DNA of 64,000 nucleotides from Bacillus pumilus (GCF_024498355.1 NZ_CP101833.1:1903001-1967000); one strand, 5' to 3'. Numbered from the stretch's first letter, positions 27,139-35,734 are shown. Notes: generated by a model from the letters alone, not told the origin. Numbers and translations: made by a program.

Positions 27139-28502
27139 TCTGCATATTTCTTCAGTTTGTATTGCAGCGTTTGTCGAGGGATCTTTAAGGCTGCGGCGGT
27201 TCGTTTAATATTCCCGTTATGCTTACTTAAAGCTTCTTGAATCAATGTTTGTTCAAATGAAGTAACCTGACTTTTTAATGAGGACTGCTGAGATTCGTTT
27301 TCTCTCTTCTGAGCCCGTAAATGAGCAGGAAGATATGCCGGGGTGATGTCTTCCGCTTCCTTTGGCATCATCAAAACAGCATGCTCAATGGTATGTTTTA
27401 ATTCTCGGACGTTCCCTGGCCAGTGGTGCGCCATAAACAATTGTGCCGTTTCTTCAGAAAGGCGGGTGACATTTTTAGAAAACTGGTGATGATAGGTTTG
27501 AATGAAATGATGGGATAGCAGCTTGATATCTTGCTTTCTCGCTCGAAGCGGTGGAATATGAAAAGATGACACATGCAGTCTATAAAATAAGTCTTCTCTT
27601 AAAATTTGCTTTTTAACAGCTTCAAATGGATCTATATTGAGTGCCGTAATGACTCTGACATCCACTTTAATGGCCTTTGCATCACCGATGCGGCGCACAA
27701 CGCCATCTTCTAACACACGTAATAATTTTGTTTGCAGCGTGAGCGGCATCGCTTGCAGCTCATCAAGAAAAAGCGTGCCCCCATCTGCTAATTCAAAAAG
27801 CCCCTTGCGATCAATTGCGCCCGTATAGCTCCCTTTGACAGATCCAAACAATAGACTCTCAAGTAATGATTCTGGAAGCGCTGCGCAGTTTTGCGGAATG
27901 AACACCTGGTTTTTTCGGTCAGATTCATGGACAATGGCTTGTACAAGCACTTCTTTTCCTGTCCCTGTTTCCCCGTAGACGACAACAGACGAAGGATAAG
28001 CAGCTGCTTTTTTTGCCTTCTCAAGCATCTCTTTTAAGAGCGGATCATTTGTTAAAAATGAAGAAAAATCATGCATTTGGTCTGTCTCAGAAACACCATT
28101 CGTTCGTTTTTTTTGATCTAAACGATTTGAAAGTGCCGACAGCTTTGATACATCTTTTGCTACTTCCACTGCTCCTATTAACTTGTTATCTTCAATAATG
28201 GGCAATGTGGTGTTGACCGTTTCAATTTTTTCTCCATTTTTATTCAAATACGTTTGTAAAGAATGATAAATGGGCTTCCCCGTTCTGAGGACATGCATGA
28301 GTGTACTTGTTTTTTCAGTTAACGATGGGTACACATCAAGGATGTACTTGCCAATCACCTCTTCTTTTTGTAAACAGTCAAATTTAGCGGCATTGTGATT
28401 ATAAAAGATCGTGACCCCTTGATCATCTACAACGTGAATGGCTTCATCGATGGCTTCTAAAATTAATTCAAACCAATCCGCTCTTTCGACAACCTTCCCC
28501 AT
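27126..28502 (-). CDS. Sigma-54-dependent activator with PAS domain (kamA regulator)
   Basis: A 458-residue RocR/BkdR-like activator: N-terminal PAS sensor (about 8-115), AAA+ domain with Walker A GETGTGKE (177-184), the sigma-54 contact loop as GSYTGA (224-229, a variant of GAFTGA), Walker B LFLDE, and a C-terminal Fis-type helix-turn-helix (about 420-458). It probably senses lysine or a product and switches on kamA, whose -12/-24 promoter lies directly downstream. The ATG at 28502 follows GAGGGGG. Confidence 0.9.
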   Translation of the reverse strand: MGKVVERADWFELILEAIDEAIHVVDDQGVTIFYNHNAAKFDCLQKEEVIGKYILDVYPSLTEKTSTLMHVLRTGKPIYHSLQTYLNKNGEKIETVNTTLPIIEDNKLIGAVEVAKDVSKLSALSNRLDQKKRTNGVSETDQMHDFSSFLTNDPLLKEMLEKAKKAAAYPSSVVVYGETGTGKEVLVQAIVHESDRKNQVFIPQNCAALPESLLESLLFGSVKGSYTGAIDRKGLFELADGGTLFLDELQAMPLTLQTKLLRVLEDGVVRRIGDAKAIKVDVRVITALNIDPFEAVKKQILREDLFYRLHVSSFHIPPLRARKQDIKLLSHHFIQTYHHQFSKNVTRLSEETAQLFMAHHWPGNVRELKHTIEHAVLMMPKEAEDITPAYLPAHLRAQKRENESQQSSLKSQVTSFEQTLIQEALSKHNGNIKRTAAALKIPRQTLQYKLKKYADAEM

Positions 28503-29207
28503 TCTTTCCCCCTCACTTTCAGTGCCGGAAAATCGGCATCTATCGCCCAATTTTCAGCGGCTTGTTCGTGTTCATATGGTTTCCCTGTCCTTTTCACGTT
28601 TCGCTTTTTCCTTTCGATTTCCTGCTTTTTTCGTCTATTGCAAAAAAAGCCCCCCTTTTATGAGGAGTGCTTCCGACCTGATGTTTGATAAAGAGACATA
28701 TCGAATTCTTGCAGCGATTTCCATATACAGCGGTACAATTGGCTTTTACTTCTTGAAAAAATGCAAATCGAGAAGAATGCAGCTTGATTGGCTGATAGTA
28801 AAGCGCAAATAACTTCACTACCTCAGGGACAATCTGGCAAAAGGTATCTGTAAGGAACGCTCACTCTTAGCTGATTTTTTGCATGCTTAAAAACCGCACT
28901 GTGTCAAACACTTCCCGACCATCACTCTTTGGAATACATTCCACTAATTAAGTGGTTACGTGACAATGCCTCCCACATTCCGACCATTTAATAATTGTTT
29001 AATCCCATTCTAAATTACCTCTCTTTTCATGTAATCTTTACTAGAATGTGAAATTCATTTTATTTAGCCTAAGCATTTGAAAACTTTAAAAAATGCAAGA
29101 TGATTACATGAAAAAAACGAATGATTGAGCATTCTGCTTATACCAAAAAAAGTGAATGGCATATACATAGTGGTGAGTTTAAATAAAAAAGAAAGGATGG
29201 GGAGCAA
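28503..29207. other. Long intergenic region upstream of the activator and cgeA
   Basis: About 700 bases without a convincing gene. It holds the second activator dyad (28523-28538), a minus-strand terminator-like hairpin with a T run (28637-28672) that has no obvious gene to serve, and two adjoining dyads, GGAATACATTCC (28931-28942) and CCACT/AGTGG (28941-28955). The sequence just before cgeA (GCATATACATA near 29158) is mother-cell promoter-like but not a clean match. Confidence 0.6.
28523..28538. promoter_or_regulatory. Second activator-type dyad, upstream of the activator gene
   Basis: TGCCGGAAAATCGGCA shares the arms and flanks (AGTGCC...CGGCATCT) of the dyad at 27123-27138. It sits 20 bases upstream of the activator start, where binding would give autoregulation. 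Confidence 0.55.
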
Positions 29208-29624
29208 ATGAGTGACAGTCGTACCGAGTTAAGAAGACAACTATTGAACCTATTCTTCAGACCGCTTAGCGACGCGTTAACAGTCAATATTGACGAAGGA
29301 GGAACCGAAATGGCAAATCAATTAAATAATCTATTAAGTGAAGTAGCTCTTGGATCATTATCAGCTTCAGCTTCAGTTTCAACCTCTGCTGGAACACCCA
29401 CTTCACTTCAAGGAGCAAGATGGATTTTCTCAACACTTACACCAGGAACGGTTATTACTATTGTAACTGATTCTGGAGACGTCATTGGACCCGTTACATT
29501 TGTAACATTCGATGCTTCAACTGGTATCGTTTTTGTGACACAGGAATCTGCTGTTACACCTAACGGATCTGGAATCACTCTAATAGATGTAGATAAAATT
29601 GAAAGTGTTACCATCCCATCATAA
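29208..29624 (+). CDS. cgeA: Spore outer-layer protein CgeA
   Basis: A 138-residue protein related to CgeA, a component of the outermost spore layer (crust). The N-terminal helix [19 protein letters not shown] and the Ser/Ala/Thr-rich middle, followed by strands ([20 protein letters not shown]), fit the family. CgeA is thought to be the protein anchor for spore-surface sugar. It stands 15 bases before cgeB and probably forms an operon with it. Confidence 0.88.
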   Translation: MSDSRTELRRQLLNLFFRPLSDALTVNIDEGGTEMANQLNNLLSEVALGSLSASASVSTSAGTPTSLQGARWIFSTLTPGTVITIVTDSGDVIGPVTFVTFDASTGIVFVTQESAVTPNGSGITLIDVDKIESVTIPS

Positions 29625-29639
29625 TGTGAGAGGGTTATC

Positions 29640-30602
29640 ATGAAGCTACTTTATATCAGCTCTGGCTACGGAGGGATCTATCAAACTTTCGATCAATGGA
29701 TAGTAGAAAGCTTCATCGATTCACCCTTTTCATGTTTAAAGATGGAAAGAGAATCTCTACTGACGCACATGCACAAAATCCGGACATTTTCTCCGGATTT
29801 TGTTTTCATGATGATCGGTGATCGTGTTCCAAAAGAAGTGCTTCAGCAATTCAAACAAGAACAGATACCAGTGGTCCTATGGATGACAGAAGACCCTTTT
29901 TATACAGATGTGTCAGCCAGCTGTGCACATGATGCACACATGATTTTGACAATTGACGAAGGCACACTGCCTTTTTATAAACAATTAGGTGTTCATCACG
30001 CACACTACTTTCCCATTCCGACAAATACACGTGTATTTCAGAAAAAAATGCCGCCAGCAGATTCGTTCCTCTATGATATTGCATTGATCGGTTATCCTTA
30101 TCCAAATCGCATCAAATCGATCCGTGCACTATTGCAACAGCACAAATGGCGTATTCTCGTTGCAGGGAAGGAATGGCACCGTCACTTAAATAAATCTCGC
30201 AGACTATATCGTGATCTGACACTCGTGACCAATTGGCTGAACCCTCAGCAAATGGCCAAAATGTATGAGCAGTCAGCCATTATCCTTAATCCACACAGGC
30301 CTGCTCAATTTGCTTATAACCGAAACAAAGCAATGATTGAAAATATAAGTTTGAACAACAGAGCATTTGATATCGCAGCAAGTGGAAGTTTTCAATTGAC
30401 GAATATAAATCCTCCAGGTGCTTTTTCAAGCTTTGCCTTTTACACTCATGAAGACGACTTGATTGAGAAAGTCGAATATTATGTATCAAATGATGAGAAA
30501 AGAAAGGCGATATCTCTTAAAAATTACGAACAAGTCGTTTCTTGGAATACATTTGACACGCTGCCATATAGGCTGTGTGAAATGGTAAAGAGCACCCTAT
30601 AA
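29640..30602 (+). CDS. cgeB: CgeB, spore-surface glycosyltransferase
   Basis: A 320-residue YkvP/CgeB-type glycosyltransferase (GT-B-like). The C-terminal half holds the sugar-nucleotide region (FDIAASGSFQLT, then HEDDLIEKVEYY). It is thought to add glycan to the spore crust, in the mother cell. The last codons and the TAA lie inside the terminator hairpin that is duplicated around element copy B. Confidence 0.9.
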   Translation: MKLLYISSGYGGIYQTFDQWIVESFIDSPFSCLKMERESLLTHMHKIRTFSPDFVFMMIGDRVPKEVLQQFKQEQIPVVLWMTEDPFYTDVSASCAHDAHMILTIDEGTLPFYKQLGVHHAHYFPIPTNTRVFQKKMPPADSFLYDIALIGYPYPNRIKSIRALLQQHKWRILVAGKEWHRHLNKSRRLYRDLTLVTNWLNPQQMAKMYEQSAIILNPHRPAQFAYNRNKAMIENISLNNRAFDIAASGSFQLTNINPPGAFSSFAFYTHEDDLIEKVEYYVSNDEKRKAISLKNYEQVVSWNTFDTLPYRLCEMVKSTL

Positions 30603-30613
30603 CCGGGCGCTTT
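30590..30613 (+). terminator. Terminator hairpin, left copy flanking element B
   Basis: GAGC-CCC...GGG-GCTT stem overlapping the cgeB stop codon. It matches 30787-30810 in 22 of 24 positions. Confidence 0.8.
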
Positions 30614-30786
30614 AAATTGTTGACAAAGGGCTAAAATGATCTTTATTTTAGCCCTTTGTCTTCTTTTCAGCGTGATCGGAAACCTTTGAAGTCTTGGGAA
30701 GACGAGTACCGGCGCGTAGCGAGTTTAAGATTCGTGAGCACCGGCACTTGGACTGACAAAGAATGCGAGGGTTTGTCTACACGCTG
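30614..30786 (+). repeat. Dispersed terminator-associated element, copy B (full, 173 bp)
   Basis: Plus orientation, after cgeB. It starts AATTGTTGACAAAGGG with the perfect hairpin GACAAAGGGCTAAAAT/ATTTTAGCCCTTTGTC, then TTCTTTT and the module from CAGCGTG (30668) to CACGCTG (30786). The internal helix has CCGG in both arms. It lies between convergent cgeB and the cytidylyltransferase-like gene. Confidence 0.9.
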
Positions 30787-30819
30787 GAGCGCCCTATAAC
30801 AGGGCGCTTTTCCTTTTTT
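30787..30819 (+). terminator. Terminator hairpin, right copy flanking element B
   Basis: GAGCGCCC/GGGCGCTT stem followed by a T-rich tract. It repeats even the cgeB stop codon context (CCCTATAAC). Confidence 0.85.
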
Positions 30820-30828
30820 ATATCAGTT

Positions 30829-31551
30829 TTATACTGTCCCTTCCGTATCTCGTCGTGCCAATAATACTTTCTCTACCTCTGTCCTATCTGCCTCAGTTTT
30901 GAAAACATGCGAATGTGTGCGATCCATGATGTATGCCCCAACAGACCCTTCTAAAAATGAGTGTATGCATTCTTTTGCATAATGAGCATGAAAAGCATAT
31001 ACAGCGCCATTTAGACGACCATACGTATAAGGATGTTCTTGCTTTGAAATAAAAAAATGATGATTGTCCTTATACAACGTCGCTTCATTGTTGTCATGCA
31101 GTGTCCATGTTTCGTTTGGGTTTTCTAGCGCCTCTGTAAAAGAAGCGGTACAATCATAACTTCCTTCTACAAGAAGCTCCAGGCATTTCTCAATATCAAT
31201 CGGCTCTCTCAGTGGAGATGCTGGATGCAGATACAGGACAATATCAAACGTCTTCCCTTCCCGCTCTAAATAAGCAAGCGCATGCTTCACAGCTAGTAAT
31301 GAAGGCGTTTGTTCAGTCACATGTGTGCTTGGAAGCTCAATGACATTTGCTCCGTAGTGGGACGAAATAATTTGAGTATTCACATCATGTGAAGAGACGA
31401 TAATTTCATCTAACTCAACCATTTGGAGGAGCGGCTGAATGGTCCAATAAATAAGCGGTCGCTCCGCCAATAGACGAATATATTCATCATGATGATCTTG
31501 CTGCCTATGAAAAGCTGGTATCAAAGCTAAAATACGTTTTCCCCTATACAT
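30829..31551 (-). CDS. CMP-sugar synthetase-like protein (SpsF/NeuA fold, diverged)
   Basis: A 240-residue protein of the cytidylyltransferase (NeuA/PseF/SpsF) fold: ILALIPA start, RPLIYWTIQPLLQ, and ...LYLHPASPLREPIDIEKCLE, which are family marks. The nucleotide-binding signature normally seen after IPA (RxGSKxxxxKN) is missing and replaced by a His/Gln/Asp-rich stretch. It could be an inactive or altered transferase. It is divergent from spsM, so a role in making an activated nonulosonic-acid-like sugar for the spore surface is likely but inferred. Confidence 0.7.
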   Translation of the reverse strand: MYRGKRILALIPAFHRQQDHHDEYIRLLAERPLIYWTIQPLLQMVELDEIIVSSHDVNTQIISSHYGANVIELPSTHVTEQTPSLLAVKHALAYLEREGKTFDIVLYLHPASPLREPIDIEKCLELLVEGSYDCTASFTEALENPNETWTLHDNNEATLYKDNHHFFISKQEHPYTYGRLNGAVYAFHAHYAKECIHSFLEGSVGAYIMDRTHSHVFKTEADRTEVEKVLLARRDTEGTV

Positions 31552-31821
31552 GTATGTTCTTCTCCCCTCACGCCCAGCTCAATATCGAGCGAAAAAACTT
31601 CCTTTACTTTTTCACCCACCATGAAGCTGTTGGCAGTATTGAAGTGTTTTTCTCTCGTTCTTTCTACTTTTTCTTTGATCTCTCCATATTCTATTAAGAA
31701 GCCAAATGAAAAGTTATAATTTGTTCACCTAATTTATGCATGAAGTGGTTTTTTTCCTCAAACGTCTGCCGCTCTTTCACATATGATGCAAAGTAGAGAA
31801 ATAAGAGTTGGGGGATTGGAT
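31552..31821. other. Divergent promoter region between the cytidylyltransferase-like gene and spsM
   Basis: About 270 bases, AT-rich, without a gene. Mother-cell-type boxes are suggested (CACATATGATG near 31778) but no clean sigma-E or sigma-K pair could be fixed by eye. Confidence 0.4.
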
Positions 31822-32850
31822 ATGTCCAAACAGATAGAAACAAGTATGAAGACCTTTTTTCGTGACAAAACGATTTTAGTCACAGGCGGTACTGGTTCGA
31901 TCGGCCGGCAAATCGTGAAAAAGTTAACAGCATGCTCTCCAAAGAAGGTCATTGTATTTAGCAAAGATGACAGCAAACAATACATGATGAAAAATGAGTA
32001 TGCAGAATATCCAGAGGTCGTATTTGCACTTGGAGATGTGCGGGATGCAAGCCGCGTGAGACAGCTCGTCAAAGGGGTTGATATCATCTTTCATGCAGCA
32101 GCCTTAAAACAAGTACCCTCTTGTGAAGATAATCCATTTGAAGCCGTTCAAACCAATATCATCGGCGGGCAGCATGTTATTGAAGCAGCGATCGAACATG
32201 AAGTCAGTCATGTGGTTAACATTTCAACAGACAAAGCCGTCGCTCCGACAAATGCCATGGGTGCAACAAAATTGATTTCAGAAAAACTATTTTTCCAAGC
32301 AAACGAAAGTATTCCGAATCAAAAAACGATGTTTTGCTCTGTACGCTTTGGCAATGTGCTTGGATCAAGGGGTTCCGTCATTCCGATCATGCTCCAGCAG
32401 CTGTTAAATGAGAAGCCTTTGACCGTGACAGACCCTAATATGACACGTTTTTTTATGTCCATTGAAGAGGCTGTATCCCTCACACTTGAAGCAGCGATCA
32501 TGATGAAAGGCGGCGAAACGTTCATTCTCAAGATGGAATCATTACAGCTTGCTGATCTATTAAAGGCGTTTCATGAATATGCCAGTCAAATCAACGTCGC
32601 ATCTCCAGATATTCTCGTTATCGGGAAAAGACCCGGAGAAAAACTTCACGAGGAGCTCACATTCCCGCACGAGGCAGATGCACTGTTTGAACATGAACAA
32701 TTTTATGCGATCTTACCGAGACCACATCTGCACCCTGCCTTCCAAAAAGTCGATTTGACCAATTACACGTCAAATGAAGCACCGCTCATTACAAAAGCGA
32801 AGCTATTCCATATCATCGAACAATTACATCACACGCATCATAAAAAATAA
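31822..32850 (+). CDS. spsM: Intact SpsM, NDP-sugar 4,6-dehydratase/epimerase
   Basis: A 342-residue extended SDR enzyme of the CapD/PseB type. It has the NAD site TGGTGSIGRQ (21-30), STDKAVAPTN, and the MGATK motif in which Met replaces the usual Tyr of YxxxK, typical of this dehydratase group. It probably makes a sugar precursor for spore-surface polysaccharide. In B. subtilis 168 the gene is split by SPbeta and rebuilt in sporulation; here it is continuous. The ATG at 31822 follows TTGGGGGA; the open frame extends 13 codons upstream. Confidence 0.9.
   Translation: MSKQIETSMKTFFRDKTILVTGGTGSIGRQIVKKLTACSPKKVIVFSKDDSKQYMMKNEYAEYPEVVFALGDVRDASRVRQLVKGVDIIFHAAALKQVPSCEDNPFEAVQTNIIGGQHVIEAAIEHEVSHVVNISTDKAVAPTNAMGATKLISEKLFFQANESIPNQKTMFCSVRFGNVLGSRGSVIPIMLQQLLNEKPLTVTDPNMTRFFMSIEEAVSLTLEAAIMMKGGETFILKMESLQLADLLKAFHEYASQINVASPDILVIGKRPGEKLHEELTFPHEADALFEHEQFYAILPRPHLHPAFQKVDLTNYTSNEAPLITKAKLFHIIEQLHHTHHKK
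32227..32242 (+). other. Unoccupied SPbeta-type attachment core inside spsM
   Basis: ACAGACAAAGCCGTCG encodes TDKAV and agrees at 12 of 16 positions with the SPbeta core as I recall it (ACAGATAAAGCTGTAT). The site is empty here. Confidence 0.55.
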
Positions 32851-32894
32851 AAAATCGTCACACGGAAGCAGATGCTTTCCATGTGACGATTTTT
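32851..32894. terminator. Bidirectional terminator between spsM and msrB
   Basis: AAAATCGTCACA/TGTGACGATTTTT stem, long and nearly perfect. Confidence 0.88.
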
Positions 32895-32901
32895 AAATGA
32901 A

Positions 32902-33333
32902 TTATTCAAATAGATGTGCCAAATGACCGTAGCCTTCTTTTTCAAGATCATCCTTTGGGATAAACTTCAAAGCGGCTGAGTTAATGCAATATCGAAGACC
33001 GTTTGGCCCTGGTCCATCAGGAAAGACATGACCAAGATGAGAATCAGCTGTTTTGCTGCGAACCTCTGTCCGAACCATACCATGACTCGTATCAACCTTC
33101 TCCGCTACTTCCTCGCCTTCAATCGGTTTTGTAAAACTTGGCCAGCCGCAATGGGCATCAAACTTATCGAAAGAAGAAAACAATGGCTTGCCTGAAATGA
33201 TATCCACATAAATGCCCTCTTCTTTGTGGTCCCAAAATTCATTTTGAAATGGCGGCTCAGTGCCATTATTTTGCGTGACCTCGTACTGCATCCGGTTTAA
33301 TTCTTTGATGCGCTGCTCTTTTTCATTTGCCAT
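32902..33333 (-). CDS. msrB: Methionine-R-sulfoxide reductase
   Basis: A 143-residue MsrB that repairs Met-R-sulfoxide. Conserved parts are the CGWPSF segment, SHLGHVF, and the catalytic cysteine in RYCINSAAL. The zinc-binding CxxC pairs of some MsrB proteins are absent, as in B. subtilis. Its ATG overlaps the msrA stop (TAATG), so the two are translated together. Confidence 0.95.
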   Translation of the reverse strand: MANEKEQRIKELNRMQYEVTQNNGTEPPFQNEFWDHKEEGIYVDIISGKPLFSSFDKFDAHCGWPSFTKPIEGEEVAEKVDTSHGMVRTEVRSKTADSHLGHVFPDGPGPNGLRYCINSAALKFIPKDDLEKEGYGHLAHLFE

Positions 33334-33866
33334 TATTTATCACTCCAATGGGATTGAATAAAACCCGCTCTACCCGAACCGACATGATATCGTTCGTAGT
33401 GCATTTTGTTCTTTTTATAATAGTGCTGATGATATTCCTCTGCGGGATAAAAAGGACCAGCCTCTAAAATTTCTGTGACGATTGGCTTTTGGAAAATTCC
33501 GCTTTGACTCAGCTGCTCTTTCGAAGCTTCTGCAAGCTTTCGCTGCTCCTCATTATGAACATAAATACCTGTACGGTAGGACTCTCCTCTATCACCAAAT
33601 TGCCCTCCATCATCTGTTGGGTCTATTTGCTGCCAATACAGTTCTAATAGTTTCTCATACGGGAAAACGTCAGGATTAAATGTGATTTGAACCGCTTCTC
33701 TATGTCCCGTTGTATTTGTACATACTTCCTCATAGGTCGGATTCACTGTATGTCCGCCAGTATACCCTGATTCAACTTTGATAATGCCTGGCTGTTCATC
33801 AAAAGGTTTAACCATACACCAGAAACAGCCTCCAGCAAATGTGGCTAATTCTTGTTTTTCAGACAT
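33333..33866 (-). CDS. msrA: Methionine-S-sulfoxide reductase
   Basis: A 177-residue MsrA with the GCFWC motif (catalytic C14, C17) and ESGYTGG; it reduces Met-S-sulfoxide, with thioredoxin as the reductant. It is the first gene of msrAB. A TATAAT on the minus strand near 33904 is likely its -10; the -35 is poor, which would suit Spx activation as known for msrAB in B. subtilis. Confidence 0.95.
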   Translation of the reverse strand: MSEKQELATFAGGCFWCMVKPFDEQPGIIKVESGYTGGHTVNPTYEEVCTNTTGHREAVQITFNPDVFPYEKLLELYWQQIDPTDDGGQFGDRGESYRTGIYVHNEEQRKLAEASKEQLSQSGIFQKPIVTEILEAGPFYPAEEYHQHYYKKNKMHYERYHVGSGRAGFIQSHWSDK

Positions 33867-34003
33867 ATTAGTGCCCCCTTCATTTAAAAAATGGTATCAT
33901 CATATTATAACATGATAAAAAATAATGAAAATGATACGACTTGTATACCTAAAATGAACGAAAGCTTTCTATCGTATCTTAACATATAATGGGGGTTTAA
34001 TGA

Positions 34004-34435
34004 TTGGAACAAAGAAAACAAATGATGTATGAAATGGATACTTTACTGAGAACCGTATTTAAGCAGATACGTTATGAAATTAACAGCCTGCTCGATAACG
34101 AATTATCTCGAAATGAATTTCTCATTTTAAATCTACTCCGTGAGCAAGGCGCAAAAAAAGTAACGGAATTCGCTTCGATTCTTGGGGTGTCAGCAAGCCA
34201 TATTACAGCAGTGACCGACACACTTGTAGAAAAAGGCTGGATCACTCGTATCCGCTCAAAAGAGGATCGCCGCATCATCAAAATCCACTTAACCGATAAG
34301 GGTAAGGAAATTACTGAGCATTTTGAAAAAAAGAAAACAGAATACTTTATGGAACGATTTGAATCATTTGATGATGAAGAACTCAAAACGATGATCAAAT
34401 TATTCAAAAAGCTGGATAAAAGCCAAAAGGATTAA
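34004..34435 (+). CDS. ypoP: MarR-family regulator YpoP
   Basis: A 143-residue winged-helix regulator. The DNA-binding part is VTEFASILGVSASHITAVTDTLVEKGWI and the wing is RSKEDRRIIKIHLT. Start TTG at 34004 is 8 bases from GGGGGT. It is divergent from msrAB, so it may regulate itself or msrAB. It contains no cysteine, so it does not sense oxidants directly by thiols. Confidence 0.85.
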   Translation: MEQRKQMMYEMDTLLRTVFKQIRYEINSLLDNELSRNEFLILNLLREQGAKKVTEFASILGVSASHITAVTDTLVEKGWITRIRSKEDRRIIKIHLTDKGKEITEHFEKKKTEYFMERFESFDDEELKTMIKLFKKLDKSQKD

Positions 34436-34488
34436 GCATAGATTTTAGCGCTTAGGACATGCTACGGATAAAAAGAGGTGGATGAACT

Positions 34489-34749
34489 ATGACAAGCCCT
34501 TATCTTTGTCCAAACTGTAAAACCAACAGAACGCGCTTTAATCTGATTGAGCAGCTTTCAGAACCTGTGAAGCTTGATCCGGCGACTGGAGCAGTTGTCG
34601 AAACATACAAAGGAGATCAGCTTTCTCCTTTTCACATGAGCTATCAAGGACCTCAACTCAAAGTCCAGTGCGGCGTTTGCGGTTTAATTGAGGATGAAAA
34701 AACATTCATTAAGCTAGCTGAATATCATCAATATTCTTCTCCTTCTTAA
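34489..34749 (+). CDS. Small zinc-ribbon-like protein
   Basis: An 86-residue protein with two CxxC pairs (C7/C10 and C61/C64), which probably form one zinc ribbon around a polar insert. SD AGAGGTGG. It follows ypoP by 53 bases and ends in its own terminator. I do not recognise a named family. Confidence 0.7.
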   Translation: MTSPYLCPNCKTNRTRFNLIEQLSEPVKLDPATGAVVETYKGDQLSPFHMSYQGPQLKVQCGVCGLIEDEKTFIKLAEYHQYSSPS

Positions 34750-34756
34750 CATGCAG

Positions 34757-34786
34757 GTCTGACGGAAAACGTCAGGCTTTTTTCTA
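34757..34786 (+). terminator. Terminator of zinc-ribbon gene
   Basis: GTCTGACG/CGTCAGGC stem followed by six T. Confidence 0.82.
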
Positions 34787-34868
34787 TGTTTCTTTTGCCT
34801 ATACAGATCGTCCCTTTCGTGCATACGCTACAAAAAACACCATCGTATGAGAAAGAAGGAATGATAAT

Positions 34869-35537
34869 ATGCAGCAGCTCTGTGATATGAATGACTTTCC
34901 ATATCGTCCGTCAGCTACCGTCTACCAATACCATCAGAGACATACTTCTCAAAAAGCCGTTATTCGACTATTTCACGCTGCACCAGATCTAAGTGAGCTC
35001 GCTGTATTTGTGAATCGGCAGCAGATCGTGAGAACGATGCCGTATGGCCAGCTGACAGCTTATATGGAGTGGGATGAGGGTGTTTATGAGATAGAAGTAT
35101 TCAAGCTGGCTACAAAAGAAAGGGTTCTTTATTCTCGCAAGATGCTCCAGGGAGACGAGACTTACACACTGTGTATCACAGGGGCTCGAACAGGCTTTGC
35201 ATTGCTAACAGAGCGCCAAGATTCTCTTATCAAGCAAGATGACCTATCAGCACTTACATTTGTCCAGCTGTCTCCAGACCTCCCTTCCATTGATATATAT
35301 GAACGTGATCAAGGAATGTTATCAAAGGAGCTTGGTTATGTGAGCGGCACCCAAACTCATCATTTCTCTCCGAATAAGTATCATTTTGAACTGAAAGCTT
35401 CCGGTACTCAAAGTGTACTGCTTGATATCCCAAAAGTTCACCTGCAAACAAAGCACGCATACCTCATTTTGCTTCATGGTTTTGCAAACGGAGAGCCAGA
35501 GCTCATGGCGAAGGTGGCCTTGTCTCGCCAAATATAA
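34869..35537 (+). CDS. DUF4397-domain protein
   Basis: A 222-residue protein with two DUF4397 repeats. The first is VIRLFHAAPDLSELAVFVN... and the second VQLSPDLPSIDIYERDQ.... No signal peptide or anchor is visible, although many DUF4397 proteins are exported. SD AGAAAGGA. The function is unknown. Confidence 0.8.
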   Translation: MQQLCDMNDFPYRPSATVYQYHQRHTSQKAVIRLFHAAPDLSELAVFVNRQQIVRTMPYGQLTAYMEWDEGVYEIEVFKLATKERVLYSRKMLQGDETYTLCITGARTGFALLTERQDSLIKQDDLSALTFVQLSPDLPSIDIYERDQGMLSKELGYVSGTQTHHFSPNKYHFELKASGTQSVLLDIPKVHLQTKHAYLILLHGFANGEPELMAKVALSRQI

Positions 35538-35539
35538 AA

Positions 35540-35566
35540 AGAGCCTTTCCAGATGGAAAAGGCTCC
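35540..35566. terminator. Terminator hairpin, left copy flanking element C
   Basis: AGAGCCTTTCC/GGAAAAGGCTC stem just after the DUF4397 gene. It matches 35735-35761 in 25 of 27 positions. Confidence 0.85.
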
Positions 35567-35734
35567 GAGCGTGTAGACAAACCCGCATTCTGTGTCAGTC
35601 CTGTGTGCTGGTGCTCACGAATCTCAAATTCGCTCCAGTACTCGGCCTTCCTAGACTTCAAGGGTTTTCATACCACGCTGAAAAGAAGACAAAGGGCTAA
35701 AATAAGGTCATTTTAGCCCTTTGTCAACAATCTG
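35567..35734 (-). repeat. Dispersed terminator-associated element, copy C (full, 168 bp)
   Basis: Minus orientation (after ypmT). Same organisation as copies A and B. The internal helix reads CTGG (from 35635-35638) paired with CCAG (from 35608-35611), a compensatory change relative to CCGG/CCGG in copies B and E. It lies between two convergent genes. Confidence 0.9.

Noticed and set aside
28661..28812. Plus-strand ORF (about 50 codons, MFDKETYRIL... with a hydrophobic segment).
   Set aside because: No proper SD, overlaps a minus-strand terminator-like hairpin, and no family recognised.
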